Part shown: piece by piece, positions 4,623-5,781 of the stretch
Position numbering within the stretch: position 1 is the stretch's first letter
Layout of the letters: every line of letters starts with the position of its first letter
Assembly (NCBI RefSeq): GCF_021648855.1
Contig: NZ_JAKJHX010000184.1
Span: forward strand, 1-5,781
DNA: 5,781 nucleotides
Source of the DNA: Tychonema litorale BBK16
GTDB lineage: Bacteria > Cyanobacteriota > Cyanobacteriia > Cyanobacteriales > Microcoleaceae
Direction: 5' to 3'
Notes under the pieces: generated by a model
What the model was told of the DNA's origin: nothing
Database searches by the model: none
The model's input: only the letters and a program-made list of their open reading frames with translations
Position numbers and translations under genes: made by a program

Positions 4623-5781
4623 ATGAAAACCCTAACTCAAATTAACTATCCCAAGCAAAAACAGTGGCAGTCCGATGTTGCAGCGAGCCAAAAGCCAACA
4701 GAAATTGCGATCGTAGACTCCGCGATACCGGACTTTGAAAGCTTGCACCAAGGCATCAAGCCCTCGATAGCAACCTACAGCCTCGACAGCCAAACCGATG
4801 GTGCAGCACAAATAACCAAAATCTTAGGCAAACACGCAAATATCCAAACCCTACACATCATCTCGCACGGTAGTCCCGGCAGCCTTTATTTAGGAACAAC
4901 AGAACTAAATCACAGCAACATCGAAAACTACCGCCAGCAGTTGCAACAGTGGCGCAGAGCCCTGAGCGATCGTGCGAACATCATATTATATGGATGCAAC
5001 GCAGCCTCCGGGGAAGCAGGCCGTCAATTCCTGACTCAACTCCACCAACTCACCGGGGCGAACATCGCCGCCAACGAGGGCCCGACAGGCAACAGGGTGC
5101 TGGGCGGCACCTGGGACATCCCCCAACTGAGCCCTCCATCGCCCCACAAGCCCAAACTGGCGCTGACAGAAACCGCCCTCAAAACCTACAGCGGCGTACT
5201 CGGCTTCGCCACCCAAGTTACCTTCGCTACTGGCACTTACCCCAGCTCCGTCAGCATCGGCGACTTCAACGGCGACGGCAAACCCGACTTAGCTGTGCCG
5301 AACAGAGACAGCACCGCCAGTATCCTGCTCAACACAACTACAACAGGAGCCGCCACTCCCACTTTCGCCACCCAAGTCACCTTCACTGCTGGCACTGCTC
5401 CCTTATCCACCAGCATCGGCGACTTCAACGGCGACGGCAAACCGGACTTAGCTGTGGCCAACGATTTCAGCAACGACGCCAGTATCCTGCTCAACACAAC
5501 TACAACAGGAGCCACCACTCGCACTTTCGCCACCCAAGTTACCTTCGCTACTGGCACTGGTCCCTTCTCCGTCAGCATCGGCGACTTCAACGGCGACGGC
5601 AAACCCGACTTAGCTGTGGTGAACGGAAACAGCGACGACGCCAGTATCCTGCTCAACACAACTACAACAGGAGCCACCACTCCCACTTTCGCCACCCAAG
5701 TTACCTTCGCTACTGGCGATCGTCCCTTCTCCGTCAGCATCGGCGACTTCAACGGCGACGGCAAACCCGACTTAGCTGTGG
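4623..5781 (+). CDS. DUF4347 domain protein with FG-GAP/VCBS-type repeats, 3' end beyond the window
   Basis: 386 codons are visible, starting at ATG 4623. An in-frame TAA at 4584 with no other start between makes this the first possible start. No clear Shine-Dalgarno precedes it. Residues about 27-165 match DUF4347: EIAIVDSAIPDFESL, then LHIISHGSPG with H82, LYGCNAASGEAG with C125, TGANIAA and GGTWDIP. The His-Gly and Cys arrangement resembles clan CD (caspase-like) peptidase folds, but activity is unproven. TYSGVLG (188-194) ends the domain. From residue 195 come repeats of 53-54 residues with the calcium-loop motif GDFNGDGKPDLAV (D214, N216, D218 and D222 in the first), as in FG-GAP/integrin-like propellers. 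No signal peptide is visible. Known relatives are often very large and predicted to be exported, commonly by type I secretion with a C-terminal signal, which would lie outside this window. The gene is more GC-rich than its neighbour and has no HIP1 octamer. Confidence 0.9.
   Translation, partial: MKTLTQINYPKQKQWQSDVAASQKPTEIAIVDSAIPDFESLHQGIKPSIATYSLDSQTDGAAQITKILGKHANIQTLHIISHGSPGSLYLGTTELNHSNIENYRQQLQQWRRALSDRANIILYGCNAASGEAGRQFLTQLHQLTGANIAANEGPTGNRVLGGTWDIPQLSPPSPHKPKLALTETALKTYSGVLGFATQVTFATGTYPSSVSIGDFNGDGKPDLAVPNRDSTASILLNTTTTGAATPTFATQVTFTAGTAPLSTSIGDFNGDGKPDLAVANDFSNDASILLNTTTTGATTRTFATQVTFATGTGPFSVSIGDFNGDGKPDLAVVNGNSDDASILLNTTTTGATTPTFATQVTFATGDRPFSVSIGDFNGDGKPDLAV
5205..5781 (+). 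repeat. 159-162-bp in-frame tandem repeats encoding FG-GAP units
   Basis: Units begin at 5205 (159 bp), 5364 (162 bp), 5526 (162 bp) and 5688 (cut by the window end). Each encodes FATQVTF, a variable stretch, the SIGDFNGDGKPDLAV core and a SILLNTTTTGA linker. Long stretches, such as the core and the linker, are identical or nearly so at the base level even at third codon positions. This points to recent expansion or gene conversion rather than old protein repeats under selection. Such arrays are prone to length change and to collapse in short-read assembly. Confidence 0.92.

Noticed and set aside
4342..4626. 94-residue plus-strand frame overlapping the DUF4347 start by ATGA
   Set aside because: The overlap looks like translational coupling, but GAGG ends one base before its ATG, the product is Arg-rich with no recognisable motif, and it spans a HIP1 site and palindromes. 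Most likely chance in noncoding DNA.
5237..5764. 175-residue open frame on the minus strand with repeats of PSPLKSPML type
   Set aside because: It is the antisense shadow of the FG-GAP repeat array. Its periodicity comes from the 162-bp units of the plus-strand gene, which has recognisable domains.

Overview
The window looks like a piece of a filamentous cyanobacterial chromosome, tentatively Oscillatoriales such as Microcoleus or Oscillatoria. The octamer GCGATCGC (HIP1, the cyanobacterial signature) occurs ten times, the intergenic DNA is full of short palindromic interspersed repeats, and the two genes belong to families common in such genomes. Genus-level placement is inference.

Layout. 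Positions 1-415 carry no gene. They hold a run of four repeat structures: a 20-bp tandem array (1-100), a GGGGCGGGTT/AACCCGCCCC palindromic element (120-175), a 17-bp perfect inverted repeat (193-249) and a 107-bp MITE-like element with 29-bp terminal inverted repeats (295-401) that ends 14 bp beyond the stop codon of the next gene. Positions 416-3784 (minus strand) encode one 1122-residue protein. It has five TPR repeats, an OGT/SPINDLY-type GT41 glycosyltransferase domain, a low-complexity linker and a complete TIGR03032-type domain of unknown function. The linker consists largely of two tandem 153-bp units, and each unit contains a copy of the same palindromic element found at 120-175. Positions 3785-4622 are an 838-bp divergent intergenic region with several small palindromes, two sets of 11-bp-phased direct repeats and candidate promoter elements. 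From 4623 a plus-strand gene runs off the right edge. It encodes a DUF4347 domain (His/Cys pair as in clan CD peptidase-like folds) followed by near-identical 53-54-residue FG-GAP/VCBS-type calcium-binding repeats.

How the parts may work together. The two genes are divergent and share the control region. The plus-strand product resembles a large secreted or surface repeat protein. Each of its complete repeats carries an Asn-Thr-Thr sequon within a Thr-rich linker, and the neighbour is a cytoplasmic-type GT41 enzyme, so an enzyme/substrate relation is a testable idea but not shown by the sequence. The most distinctive observations are the palindromic elements inside a coding region, where they build an interdomain linker, and the GT41-TIGR03032 fusion.
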